NCBI GenBank assembly: GCA_036583965.1
Contig: JAZBQD010000014.1
Coordinates: 67,917,895 to 67,981,894 of the forward strand
DNA: 64,000 nt
Direction: 5' to 3'
Origin: Prunella strophiata
Lineage: Eukaryota > Chordata > Aves > Passeriformes > Prunellidae
Shown in pieces: positions 21,926 through 35,150 of this stretch. Position 1 is the first letter of the stretch. Each line of letters starts with the position of its first letter. The notes under the pieces were generated by a model that was given only the letters and a program-made list of their open reading frames with translations, did no database searches and was not told the DNA's origin. A program made the position numbers and the translations under genes.

Positions 21926-24900
21926 ATTGAAATGTGTTTTACAGAAACAAACAAGCACCAGAGCAAATATTCATGTGCAGCTCAGCCCAGAAGAGACATC
22001 CAGCCACCTAAGGGCTTCTCACTGGTCTGCTTGGAGGAACATGTGGCACCTCCTGTGTCACATCAGCCACCCCTGGACCTGACAGGTGCCCTCACTGCAG
22101 TGTAACACTGAACCCATGAGCAAAGGAGAGGAAGGCTAGAGCTCACCAATGGCAGAGCTTGCAGAGCAGGCCCAAAGTGTCAGTTCTACCCAAAACCACC
22201 CTAATAACTTCTTCATTAATTTTTAAATGAAGGGAAAGAGGTTGAAGCATTTCTTGCTGTAACACAGTGTCAAAACAAAGTGTCAAAGCAAAAATAACCA
22301 GAACTGTCTTTCTTGCCTGTATATCACACAATTTTGACTGCAGATTAACTACTAGGAAAACATCTTCCTAAACCTAGTTCATTCTTTCTGAAGCAGCACA
22401 GTCCTGAAGGTTAAAGCAGAGGACTAAGCCCTATTCAACTTGCCAGGTTCTGTCCTGTGATACCATCTTAAGAGCTGCTGCAGGTGGACATTATCTTATA
22501 ACTTTATGGGAACGCCCCAGCATCACGTGTGTGTGTTGGTTCAGATCAGGAACATGCCTCTGAAATGCATTTTCCCATCATCTCCCTTCCTGTTGTTTTG
22601 TTTGTTTTTGGGACAATCCTGGAGTGCATATGCCAGCTTCCTGCAGCAGTGAAACCAAAATGAAGGAGGAATTCACCTAACACACTCCAGAGCAAGTGGG
22701 CATTCGGGCTCTGAGACCAAAAACCAGCTTTTGAAAACAAGATAAACCTGAAATCTACACAGTGTAGACATCAGACATCAACTATTCCAAACCAGTGTGG
22801 ATACCACCACATGTAGAGTTTGATTGCTCTATTTTTTTGTTTAATAACAATTACTTTTTTTCCCTACATACAACACCATCTTCAGACCCACACGTGACAC
22901 TATGGTGCAGAGAAAGGAGAAAATCCACTTGAGATCTCCCAACAAATCCACAGTAGATTTAAAAAGAGAACCTCTGATCTCCACAACCACAGCCAAGCAC
23001 TTTATCCTCTTTGATACACTTCCTCACTTTCAAAATGGAATTATCCAAGCAGGAAAAAGGATTCTTAGTCCTGAATAAGAATGTCTACACAGGCATTAAC
23101 CTGACACATTTGTATTTGGAGTAATTACATCACTACACCTCTGCTGGTTAACATTCCTACACAGACAACCTCATTTCACTTTACCCCAAGTTTCTGTTTA
23201 CCCACCTGCAAAAACTCAAGACATTTTGTCTAGCAGGGTTTCTGAGGAAAGACATCCAGTGCCCCAAGATTCTCACATGAAATATGTAGTAAAAAACATT
23301 TCTGAGGACAGTGGCTAAAACCTAACTTCCTAATGAGCAGGTGGCTTTAACGAAGAAAGCACCAAGAAACTTGAAACTTTCTACCAAACACTATTTAAAA
23401 CTCAGCAAGACAGCATCTTTCTGAAATATCTCTTTTCAAGGAGTTTATTTTCAGGTTTTCTGCACTGGTGTTTCTCTACTGTAATGTGTCAATGCTCTGA
23501 TTTAGGAGAGTTGAGTCAAGAGCCCTGGGCTGCAGCACAAATCTTGCCAGCATCACAAATTAAGTAAAATGAGCTAGCAAGTCTGGCTTTCGCCAGGGCC
23601 CAGAGGATTTACAGCAGCCAGCCCAGAGAGGAGACTTTGCCTGAGGATAAAGTCTTAGCCTTCCGTGAAAAACAGAAATGTTAGGGAGTTAGGTTTTGCC
23701 TGGCTGGGCACTGACATTGAATTTTTTAAACTGCAAAGTTAGAGTATAACTGAGAAATCACTGTGGACTGAGCCTGCACCTGCTATGGGGGAAAAAAAAT
23801 CTGCTTCCCCATCATGGAAGTAATTTCAATCTCTGTTTAAGCTGCTGCAGAAATCAGCTGCCTTCACTCGCTCAGAAGGTTTTGGGGATGAAGAATCAGC
23901 ATTCATCAGATGTCACACAGCACTGGTTGCTACTGAGCAATTCCCTCCCAACCCCATTCCACCTACTTCAGCACTGAGAGTTTGTTTTCGTTTAAAAGTA
24001 GGAGATAAAATTTAAAACAAACATCATACTTTAAAATTGGGATTTAGGGAAATCTGCCTCAGCCACAAGATGAAAAGTGTAGCCAAATTAAAATATTAGG
24101 AAAGATAGGGTTTGATGATACAGACTTTAGAATTCAATAGGAATATTAGAATAGAGATAGGAATATTAACCATTTTAATACAAGAATCATGGGGATTAAA
24201 AGAGTCAATAAAGTGGAAAATAAACTACTGCAACAGTAAAAAATTTACGTTTACTAGAAAAATCAGAACATTTATTTGCTAAAGATTTCTGCCCAGTGTC
24301 CATTTAAACACTGTATCTCACAGAAGGGCACTGCAATATTTCATATTTTTATAACTCCTTCCCATCCCAAGGTGCTTCTCATGTTTTACCTACTCAGGAC
24401 TGCAGAATACCAGCAGCTGCTGGATCAAAGGCAAAAAAACAATTTCAGAGGAGCTTTGGAGAACAGGGACGGGAGTTCTGTACAATAAAAAAAGAGCAAT
24501 GCTTATTTTTTTTTAATAAGGCCAAGCAAAGTTTGCAGTGGGCCCACGAAGTTTCTGTGATCTTGTGTGGAGGTGCCAGGGAAGGGCAGAAAGGTTAAAG
24601 TGCAGTTTGTAGAGGTGAGACAAGAAATCGGGGTGTCTTGGCTCCAGCTTTCATGCACATTCCTGCAAGCCACAAAGACAACTTAGCAAGGAAGCAGGAG
24701 CATTACCATCCCTTTTATATGGACTTGGATTCCCCAAAACATCTGGAAAAAATTGCCTGGGTCAGTCCTGAACAATCCAGGGACTAAGGAAGTTCATGAG
24801 CACTTAACTACTGACACACATTCACCACTTTTCAGACATGCTCAGATGACAATCTGGAATCCTATCGTGGTCAAATGAAATCCAAATTTCTCTTGGAACA

Positions 24901-24996
24901 AGGCCACAGTCTGATCCTTAGCAAGGACTGGTTTTCTGCCAGGCAGCGGCTTTCAAACCTGAGCCACCACAGCTGTGGCAGAAAACAATGAAGCAC

Positions 24997-25026
24997 TTTT
25001 TTTTTTTTTTTGGTGGTGGTGGTGGG
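24997..25026 (+). repeat. Poly-T followed by (GGT)n
   Basis: A run of about 15 T is followed by five GGT units and a G-rich end. Simple sequence; no function can be read. Confidence 0.9.
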
Positions 25027-25683
25027 GGTTTAGTTAATTAGAGAAAGTGAAATTTCTATCTTGAGTTCAAGACCTACGGCTCTTTTTCCTCCCAAAGGAT
25101 TCACACCAGAGCAGGAACTAAATATGGAAAAACATCAGCTTTTAAGTGTTTGCTGCCTGACTTGGTGATGAGCATTTACAACCACGTGGCCACTGCCTCA
25201 CCTTTGTCCATCTCATTTGCCACCCAGCACTTCTGGATGCTCCATCCTTTGTGCACAGGATTGCTTTTTAACTCTCTTTACTGCCACTTCTCCCCATCTC
25301 CAGCCACCTTATTAATGATCCAGCCCGAGTTAGCATCTATAGGTCAAATGGATATCACCTCAACCATCTGCCCTCATAACTCTCCCCTGTAATGAAAGGA
25401 GACTGGAGCTGTTTGGGAGGTTTCTCAAGATAACAGATACATTTTTTTTTTGGTCGTTAGAGAAGTCAGTGCTGGATCAATATTAATGCTCACATTACTA
25501 AAGCTATAGAGAGCAATTGTTTATTATGTCAGTGGGCCCCCTGTGCAGAGCCTGGGTTACAGGAGGGATGAGCTCTGCCACTGCAGCACTGAATTTGTCC
25601 ATCACTGAAATAAAACAAGCTGAGAGCTGTCAGCACAGCTGCCTATGAGGAAATCTGGTTAGAAAGGCAGCAGTTCTTACTTG

Positions 25684-25852
25684 AGAATATTAGGCTGTGC
25701 CAGGGAAGTGGTGGAATCACCATCCCTGGAACTGTTCAAAAGTACATGTGGATGTGTCACTTGGGGACATGGATTTAGTGGTGACTTGGCAGTGCTGGGT
25801 TAATGGACATGATGATCTCAGAGGACTTTTCCAACCTAAATGACTCAATGAG
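25684..25852 (+). repeat. CR1 LINE 3' fragment
   Basis: GGTGGAATCACCATCCCTGG, CAGTGCTGGGTTAATGG, ATGATGATCTCAGAGGACTT and TTCCAACCTAAATGACTCAA match the CR1 3' end in plus orientation. Confidence 0.9.
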
Positions 25853-25954
25853 TAACATCATCACCTGGGTCTAGGGTCTATGTCAGGAGGGAAACTCCCT
25901 TTCATGAAAGGATGATTTTGAACTTAGAGGAGGAAGGAATCCACTCCTCTCCTG

Positions 25955-26095
25955 ACACAGGTCTGCAGGGTGATATAGGGCAGGTAACTCCACATCCTGC
26001 TGCCTTCCCATCTGACAAATGATCATAATTCCATCTCACAGAGGTGCTGCAAAAGCTGAACTTGATAAATACGCAGCACCTCAGGATTTCTGGAC
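25955..26095 (-). repeat. MIR-like SINE, minus orientation
   Basis: The plus strand reads like the MIR complement: GGTGATATAGGGCAGGTAAC (…GACCTTGGGCAAGTCAC…), CCATCTGACAAATGATCATA (…CCATCTGTAAAATGGGGATA…), CATCTCACAGAGGTGCTGC and TTGATAAATACGCAGCACCT. Strongly diverged, so ancient. Confidence 0.7.
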
Positions 26096-28391
26096 AGAAA
26101 GCATCAGAATCTGTGGGGATCTGTCACCACTTCAAATACTGGAAAATTTCTTAAGCTGAACAGTTCAGGCAAGAAACTGAAACTCCTGTACTTTTTTTAA
26201 GGAAAAACCACTAAAGAAGCTCAAACTCTATTTCTTGGTACATCATGTCCCTGTAGCACAGCAGGGACCCCAGACCAAAGGTTTATTGAATATATACCCT
26301 CTTATTTTAGCCACAGCTTAGTTTCAGGACAGCAATACTCAACACTTCAGTAATGAATTTCCAGGTTTATGAAAACTGAGAGGACTATTTGTCTCTGAAA
26401 CTGACATGAGGGTACAAAGGAACAGAAATTCTGCCTTTTTGCAGAAAAAGGTGTACAATCACATGTACCACATTATCATGCTCACCTGGCTGCCTTGTCA
26501 GAGGATGCAGCACAATAGGTCAGATAAAAGGCAGGAAAAATGGATGCAAAACTCATGTGATTGAGTAGAAATGCAACTATGTATGGGCATTCTTCAAAGC
26601 AAGAAAACCTATCATATATAAATGCATCTATAAAATTAAAATTTTCATCATCTTGGTCGTCACCAGACTTTTTACTTGATAGCTTTAGTGAGAAAACATA
26701 AGCATTGATAGCTAGATGGGTGTCCTAGAGAACATGGCACAGATTGGGACAGACAAAATCTCTGCTCAGCTCCTGACCCTGCCAAAAACTTACCCAGTCT
26801 GTTGGCTGGCATTTAATTTAAGTAAAGTTCCAGTCTCTCTTCTGAGAAACTGGATTAACATTAATCACATCTGTCACAGGGTGGTGACAGGATAAAACCA
26901 CCTGGGTAAGACATGCAGATTTAAGAAAAAACAAATATTTCTTATGTACAAGATGAAGCAGAGTCAGGCACGTTGGCCTGAAGCTGGACACCACTTGCTG
27001 AAGAAAGAGTAACTTGATTTTAGTAACAGCAGCTCTTACCTCCAATGCTACATCTAATGTATTAACTGCACAAAGCTCTGGGAGGTAACAGTTCCTGTGG
27101 AAGCCAACTCTTGTTATTATAATAATGTAAGATTTAGGCATTTGGCATTTGATATTAACTGCAGTATGGCAGATAAACAGGATCAGCTATCAGAGTAAAC
27201 CCATTAAGGATACAATTCTCAAAAAGCAGATGTTTCCATCCAACTCATACATGCCTATTTTCAACTATTAAATTTCTTCCCTAATCCTTTTCTTTATAAA
27301 CAGAACTTGAACATTTTCTTTTCTAAGAGAATGCAAAATGACCAAGTAAGATCTGTCAGTAGATCACAGAATTCTTTCACACATAGTTCTGTTCAGATCA
27401 GCCTTTGAACTGCATGGTACCAAGCACCTGAGAATGGGAGTTGCATCAGGGTTTTTAAGGAAAATTAGGATTTGGGAAAGGAAGTGATCTGGCAATGCCA
27501 GAAATGCACTGAAATCTTCAATCCATCTTTGTTTCCAAGCTTATCCTCCTTAGGACCACATGGATATCAAGGCTGATGGTTTTATACACAGCCAGCTCAG
27601 CCTCTCAAATGTAAGGAAGGAAGGTATTGTTCCCACCCAACATATGAAACATTTTAGTGAAAAAAAAAAAAATAGAAAAAAACTTCCTGCAGACTTCCAG
27701 AATAATTTTCCTATTGTCTAGTTAAAGCATGAGATGAAGCCAAAGATAAGTTTTTGGAAATTTTAAGTCATTAAGTCAAGAGCTTACATCCCTGTCATAT
27801 CCTAATAAGCAGGAGCTTTTGATTTCTGTCAAAATTGAAGTCTTTTTCTTGTGCCATGATATGTTTTATCTCTTTAACTTGTAATAACAATGGCCTTTTC
27901 CCAAAACAAACAGAAAGTGTGCTTGTAGTCCATAAAGGAAATTAATGGAAGAGGGACAAAATTCAATCCTGATATCCTACAGGCCAATATCCTGATACTT
28001 TAATGTAAAATGAACACATTGAGATACCTGTGACACATGTGGGGCTTAGAATACTGGATTTTATATAGATACTTGTGTATATGTTACACATATATATATT
28101 TATAATAGTATATATAATTTCTCTGCTGTATGAACACAACTGATCATTGATGTGACCTGTTTACCAAACAGACAATAAAACAACAGATTTCTCCTTTACT
28201 TTGTAAAGATCAACCAACCTATTACCAAACCTTGACATTTTCCAGTTGATACTTTCTATGGGAAGAGGCTGGGAAGAGAGTACCACCAAGGAGCTCATAT
28301 TTCACATGTCTCAGATTTTTCCACTGACATTGTCAGCAAGTTCATTGCAGTGCCTTCTTGGTATGTTATCAAATACAAAAACCACCAAGAC

Positions 28392-28394
<3 letters not shown>

Positions 28395-28430
<36 letters not shown>

Positions 28431-28475
28431 AGAGAGAAAAAAGAAATATAGAAAGAAAGAAAGAAAAAGAGTTTT
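28395..28475 (+). repeat. Poly-A (33) with (GA)n and (GAAA)n
   Basis: An uninterrupted run of 33 A is followed by a GA tract and then GAAA-type purine repeats. It could be a retroposed poly-A tail, but no element body was recognised upstream. Confidence 0.9.
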
Positions 28476-30049
28476 CAGGAATGGCAAGTGATTTTGCATT
28501 AATAACTAAAACACTGTAAGGAAGATGTGAAAGGTGCTTGAAGTTAAACATCTCAATTTGTTAATCACACTGGAAAACGTTGCCCCAAATGGCTGGGTGG
28601 TGCCTTCAGTCCTTACTATAGCCAGCACTGAACTTTGAGGTGTTCAGCAGGACTGAGACTTGGTGTATACACTTACCAATCACTCCAGAAGCCCTTATTA
28701 ACCTGTCCAAGAAGCTACAAGAGGTCAACAAAACACCCCTCCATCCCTAAGGACATAATAGATCCAACCACCTGGAAATATGTATGATAGTAATAATCTG
28801 GTTCTGGACTCAAAAATTTTCAGATTGATTCAGTTACCTCTCCATCCTCCCCATCTTGGTATGAAATCATTTGAGATGAATTATTGAGCACCATTATGAG
28901 AAAAAAGTATTGATAGTTTGCAAGAAGCAAACCATAACTCCTAAACCTGTAGTTCTACATTTAAATGGAAACTGTCCCTTTATTTCTTTTGTCCTGGTTC
29001 AAGCATTTGTGCAGGAGAATGAGGAACTAATTGAGGCTAAAATAAGGAAGATTATCTACTGGTTTGGGCTAGAAGTGACCTAATGGGAAAACTCAGATGG
29101 AAATATATCTGAGGGTGGAAGAAAAAAAAAAAAAAACCAAAGAGAAAGTATTTTTATGTCCAGCTGGCAAAGCAAAAAAACCCACCTCAGGATCACACAG
29201 GCATAAGGGAGTGGAAAAAAAAGGGGGGGAGTTGTGAGGAGCATCACTCTGGGCATCAGATCTTGGCTTAGGATATAATGTGAGATTTTGGCTTCCAGTG
29301 CTGCTTTAGGATACCAGATGCAATGAGAATAACACTTCTAAGCAGTTACTAGTGGCTGCCCTCATTCTAGTTTTTTTTAAAAATATGGAATTTTATGAAG
29401 CCAAATTACACAGGATTCTTAAAATGACACAGCTAGTTCCCTGCTGAAGACAGAAAACCAGAGTTGGCAGATTGTTATCTGCTACACCCACAATCTCTGT
29501 CTGACCTGACAAAATATTAGACCAGAATTTGTGCTGCTACAGCAAGCCAAAACATGTTTCTGTCTAAATACAACAAGGGAGACTTTATTTTTGCTTTGAC
29601 TTTTAAGCAGCGGCTCAACATTTTTTCTGTAGCTCATGCACAAGTACATGAACACACAGCAGTGCTGGGCTAATGGGTCTGGAGAATAGAAACAACCCCA
29701 GAAGCATCTTTAGGAAGTGTTGGAATGAGAAATGTGTGAGATCCAGCCAGCTCCCTGTCAGCAGGGCAGCCTTGGCTCAGTCACTTCGGTGTTGCTCTGA
29801 ATTACTTGGGATTGAGTCTCTCCCCTGAACTCTGCAGAGTGTAATGTGAAAACCACTGCAGATAGATCAAAACATAGAAGCCAGGACAGAAAACCTCTAC
29901 AACAAAATTTGGCTTTGTCTCCATGCTTCTTATTTCACTTTTTACTCCCTCTGGGATGTATGATCCTTAACAGAACCGAGAACTTGTCCCAAAGTATGCG
30001 TGCAGGCGCAGAGGTTTTCTCTTTAAAGGAACATTTTGACTTCTAAAAA

Positions 30050-30560
30050 ATAAAATTATTAGCAAAGACAAGGTAATTAGGCAATGACAATTCATAGAGT
30101 ACAACCAATCAATAACAGAGTACATTAGCAAGACTGACAGAGGTGTGAAGCTGATGCATTATAAATGGCTCTATACTGACCTGTAAAAATGCAGCGTTTC
30201 CCTAACATTGGGCACAATAAAAAAACTAAAATGCTATATAAGCAAGCCAACCTGAAATGACACCTAGTATTATAAATGGCCTAATCTATATGTTAATACT
30301 GTTGTATCACATAACTGCAGCAAGACTAAGATAACAATATGACTTTGGGGTTTCTATGGCTACATCCTGGGCTAACGTGCCTGAAAGGGCTTGCTGCTGA
30401 CACCACACAAGCTTTCTGAGTGCTTCTCTTTGGTTATTTATGATATGATTTATGATAACGACAACATCTCCTATTTTCTCCCCTCGTCAGATACAATAAA
30501 TTGCCATCGTTAATCACCGTTCTTGCTTCAGCTATGATTACAATAGTATAATAGGGCCTG
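30050..30560. promoter_or_regulatory. Candidate conserved intronic element
   Basis: A 500-base unique, AT-rich stretch with many homeodomain-type TAAT cores, CCAATCAAT, TTATAAATGG (twice) and TGATTTATGATAACG. No repeat family recognised and no coding signal. The texture resembles vertebrate developmental CNEs; this is inference only. Confidence 0.3.
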
Positions 30561-32194
30561 GCTATGGTAATACTGTGTATTAAGGTGTTTTTCCCCCCCT
30601 TTAAAGAAATATGCACAAGTAGATCTTTGTAGCCGATGTCAGTACCTGTAGTATTTTAATAATCTTCCCAGGAGTATTCCTGGATGAGAATTTCTGTTAC
30701 AACTGAGATTCAGCACCACTCCTCTTGCAAAGATCAGATTTACCATCTAAAGACTCAAAATCCACATTGTATTATCTGTATCTAATAATTCGCAGATATA
30801 ATATGAGGGGTTTATATGTATTTTTTTCTTGAGCAAAGGAAAGCAGACCATCAGTCTTTTCACTTTGCACCTCTGTATCTAATCTTCCTGGCTGAGCTTT
30901 CCAAACCAGTTTTTCAAGTATCACAAATCTTACTAAAAACAAAAACACTGAACCTATATAAACATCTGGAACGATTTTTACAGTGCTTTTCCTTTTCTAT
31001 ACTACTGGTCTTGTATAAGAAAATATACTGTTCTACCTTCAATAAAATCCTAGGCTGAAAATCCCTAGGCTTTTACAAATATTTTAGGAAGCAACTATTT
31101 GTACCTCCTGGCAAAGGAACAGACTAGGTATTTATTGCACTGGGGTATCTGTGCTTCTTCCATATTAATAATTTTTACCTGGCATTGCAGAATTTTAGTC
31201 CTTCACAGGTTTGCAACTTACACATATATTTGGGTGCTTGGATTTGGCAGTGAGAAAATACTGTGATTATTTGAAGTCTTATTTTGCAACTGAACTAAGG
31301 AACTCCAGAAACAAGAAGGTGTAACTGTCCCATAGACATCACATATTTCTTTCACTATATTACTTCAGATCCCACTCTTTCTCCCCAGAAGTTCAAAATT
31401 TAACCCCAAAGAGTTTGTTGTTTTTTTGTGTAATGCACCTGTGGAGCAGAAATGTGATTTAAGGCCCTTAGAATTGAAGAGTCACATTTCTCATCCTCAG
31501 GAGTTCCAGTGACAGCAAGTAAGAGGCAGACACTATGGCACGATGGGCTATTTTAGATTGCACTAACAAGCATAATTTGTACTTATATTGCTGCTAAAAA
31601 TAGTTAAGGTGTCCTTCAGCCCAGAGTGACCCAACTCGTTACTGGTTTTGTGGCCAAGGTAGAGGAGATGGGAGGGGAGATTGTAGATCAGCACAGGGAA
31701 GATGTCTGGCATGGAAGAAATGACAACATGAAGACAGTGGTCTCATATTAAATCATGAGCTCATCTCCAAATTCACAGGATAAACACAGACACTGCCAGG
31801 TGGGGCACAAAATCCACATGGAGAGAGAATTCCTCTAGCAGACAAGGTGTGTGATTAGCTACAGTTACCTGTGTCTGCCTTTGACTCCTTTACACCCTCA
31901 AAAGTAGACCTGGGCTATTTTGGGTCTTAATCTCTTATATTCTTATTCACATGAGGGAGCTTCTGCAAAAATGCATTCCCAGAAGGAAGTCTTAGCTCAA
32001 CTCAACTTAAAGACCATCATCACTCCAGCTATGCAGGACAAAGATGCAATTTTGCTGTTGTAAAAAAGGCTCTGAGTGTTTAAATCACCTTCAAGTAACT
32101 TTTTAGTTCAACAACTCATTTGGCCATTAATTGCCTTGCCTCTCCTCCTCCTCTTATGCATCACTTGCAATTGCAAGGGCATGTTTGAATCCCA

Positions 32195-32275
32195 GTGATA
32201 AGCTGCTCAGGGCAAGAACTGTATCTGTGTTTTCCAAAGTGCTTTGGTTACTTCTGGCACTATAAGAAAAACAAA
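32195..32275 (+). repeat. L3/MIR-like ancient repeat fragment
   Basis: GATAAGCTGCTCAGGGCAAG, AACTGTATCTGTGTTTTCCA and AAGTGCTTTGG resemble the GGGGCAGGGACTGTCTCT…GTTTGTACAGCGCC segment of amniote L3/SINE 3' ends. Weak match. Confidence 0.45.
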
Positions 32276-34047
32276 CAGAGCACGTATTTAAGAGACTCTT
32301 CCATCTATTTTTTTGTGTTCATTGGGTAAGAAAGGGAAATTCGGTATTTTCTCAACAATTCAAAAATATTTTCTTAAAAAGAGAAAGATTGGGATAGGGA
32401 GAAATTTTTTTCCAACAGACTGAGAGGTATAGAAAAAGCTAACCAGGAGCCTGTGCTCTAGAATAAATTGGAAAAGCTCTGTCAATCCTGTTAGGTGAAA
32501 TCCTGATCTGTGGTATTGATCCATAGTGGCACAAATTAAGAGAAGTCACAGAAATTAATTAAAATTAAATTAAAAAGCTCTGAAATTGACTGGAAAACTC
32601 TCACTAATGCAAACAGAGCCACTTAAGAGTAAAAAAAAAAAAAAGGCACATATTCACCCTCTCCCTTAATAAATGTATACACACCATGCATAAAGTGTTT
32701 ACCAAATCTTCCAACTGCTGGGAATGGGTTGGGAATATTTCAGATGTTGGGATCCCATTTCTTTAATGATACCCGCAGCAATCATGAATGCTTTTGCCAC
32801 ACAGAGCAATGAGTTTATATCCACAGTTGCTAACTCAGAAACACAAGTGCAGGTACAGCTTCCAACTCTGTCTAAACAGCATCCAAAGCCTTCAGGAGGA
32901 TGCACTGACCACACTTATCCTGGGACTTCAGTGCTCTGAACTGGCACTGGTGTGTCCTGGCACATCTGTGAACCCCCCACTCCTTTGCTGGGATGAATTC
33001 TGAGCCACAATACGAATCCCATAACAAATACAATCTTCTTGATCTAGCAGAGAAGGAAATCACTGATGATAAGGTTTTAATAAAGCTTGACAAGCCTCAA
33101 AATTAAATTTGCTGGGAAGGGTTCACCCCCGAAACAGATACTTTCAAGCGGTCTTCACGAAAGAAGCCATGGAGACTTAAAGAGAGGAAAATGTTTACTT
33201 TAAGAGTTTTTTTCCTTACAGCTACAAATCCAATTAGTGACTCTCTTTGTCTTCCAGCCTCTCTGCACATGTGTGTCCAAGCTCTCCCTGTTACCCTGCC
33301 CTGCAAAAGGTGCCCATAGGCAGAGAGAAAGCTGATCAGGGCGGTGTGATCACCTGCCCAGCAGCACTTCCCCGGCGGCACTCCGCAGCCATCTGAAACC
33401 GGATCGGGCAGCCCGACTGCCACCAAGGGTTCCAAATGCTGCTGTCAGCACTGCTGGGGAAAAACTGCTCTGAGAGCATGGGGTGACTGTGCTGAGCAAT
33501 AATTCTGTGGGCAGCTTCCCACTCCAGCAAGGAGCCCGATTCGGGAGGCTGTAGGAAAATTTAAACCGCATCCAATTTAAAACCTCCGCTTTTTTTTCCG
33601 GTGACCTTATAATTTTTCAGGGACAGCTGCTAAAATCTATTGCTTCTTTCCGTAGGACCTCATGGATCACAGCAACATCTTCAAATAAATCTCACTTTCC
33701 AGGGAGCTCAGAGGCTGAAAACAGAGCACAGGAGTCAGTTAGATGCTCTCACTATACAAGAGCTTTTTGAGGAGACAACTGGAAAGACCTCGTGGGTTTT
33801 TACAAGTTCACGGCCATGAAACAATCCTGCTTCTGAGGTTGCTGCAAGACTTTGTAGGACAATTAAGCTACGCAAAAAGCAGTGAAAAACATCAGAGCAA
33901 AAAATAAAAGGGAGATTCAGAGATATCAGAGTCCTGCATTTGCAGAAGTAGAGCTGGGCAGGGATGTGAAATGATTGTGATACACTTTTTGTGGTGTCAC
34001 TTGCAAAGGACACACAGGAAGAGAGGATATCCTTTTACAAGAGTATG

Positions 34048-34322
34048 TAGTGATAGAACAAGGGAGAAAGACTTCAAACTGACAGAGAGGAGGTTTGGAT
34101 TGGATATTGGGTAGAAAATGTTTACTGTGAGGGTGGGGTGGCTCTGGCACAGAGTGCCCAGAGAAGCTGTGGCTGCCCCATCCCTGGAAGTGTCCAAGGG
34201 CAGGATGGATGGGTGTTGGAGCAACATGAAATAGTGGAAGATGTCCCTGTCCATGACAGGGGAGTGGCACAAGACCAGCTTCAGGATCCCTTCTAACCCA
34301 AATAATTCTCTGAGTCTATGAC
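34048..34322 (+). repeat. CR1 LINE 3' fragment
   Basis: Plus orientation: TAGTGATAGAACAAGGGAGA, TTGGATTGGATATTGGGTAG, GCCCCATCCCTGGAAGTGTC, GGATCCCTTCTAACCCAAAT and a terminal TCTGAGTCTATG tail. Confidence 0.95.
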
Positions 34323-34819
34323 TTTTGTGGAAGCATTAAGCAAGTTTTAGAATATTGCCTCTGTTTAGAAACATTCCAACACATTTTTTAAAATAAAAAC
34401 TCACAACTCTGACAAGGACCTCAAGGCCCACATTGAGTGATACTGCACTTTAGATTTAACTCCCTTTTTATGCTGCAGCCTTCATTTGGATGCAAGGGCT
34501 GCCCCTATGCTCCCAATGACCTTGGCAAAACTCTTAAAAACAAAACAAAAACAAAACAGAAAAAAAAAAAAACCCACACTAAAAAACCTTCAGGACCTCA
34601 GGCTCTAAAGCTATTTTAGAATTAGCTTTGAATAATTGTCCCACAATAGGAGTTTTCTTGATTAATTGCTTAAGATAAGGCCTCCCTTTCCTTGCTGGCC
34701 TCCAGTGACTCTCTCCACTTCCCATAATCACTTTTGTCTCAGTCTCCTGTTTACTGGGAACAGCTAAGAGAAAAATCAGAGATACACCAACTCCATTACC
34801 TGAGGATTAGCCAGGAGAT

Positions 34820-35150
34820 AACCCTATGTATTCCATTACTGACCATTATTTGAGTAATTATTCAATCAAGTTTAGACCATGTGAAAGATGCACTAATTGT
34901 TTTGCAGAGCTTGCCCGAGCTGTTTATCTAAGGGATGCAACTTGTGTCCTTAAACAAAACAAAAATGATGTGCTGATTGCAATGGAAAATGAGAAGTGGC
35001 TTTGTATTGAACTCTGTATCCTAATTAGGTTTAACCAGGAGTTAAGGATCTATTTTGATCAAGTTTCCTCACGAGCTGGATTGGGTACGTACTTGATTAC
35101 AGAAATTCTGCAGGATATTGCTTTTCCATCTGAATTATTTTAAAAATGGT
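34820..35150. promoter_or_regulatory. Candidate conserved element, or unrecognised small ORF
   Basis: Unique sequence rich in homeodomain-type cores (GTAATTATTCAATCAAG, ACTAATTG, CCTAATTAGG). It also carries a 105-codon plus-strand ORF (34826-35143) with mixed, protein-like composition but no family I recognise. Without conservation data I favour a non-coding element over a gene. Confidence 0.3.

Noticed and set aside
28395..28500. Possible processed pseudogene suggested by the 33-base poly-A run
   Set aside because: No recognisable coding or retroelement body lies upstream, and the tract passes into GA/GAAA simple repeats.
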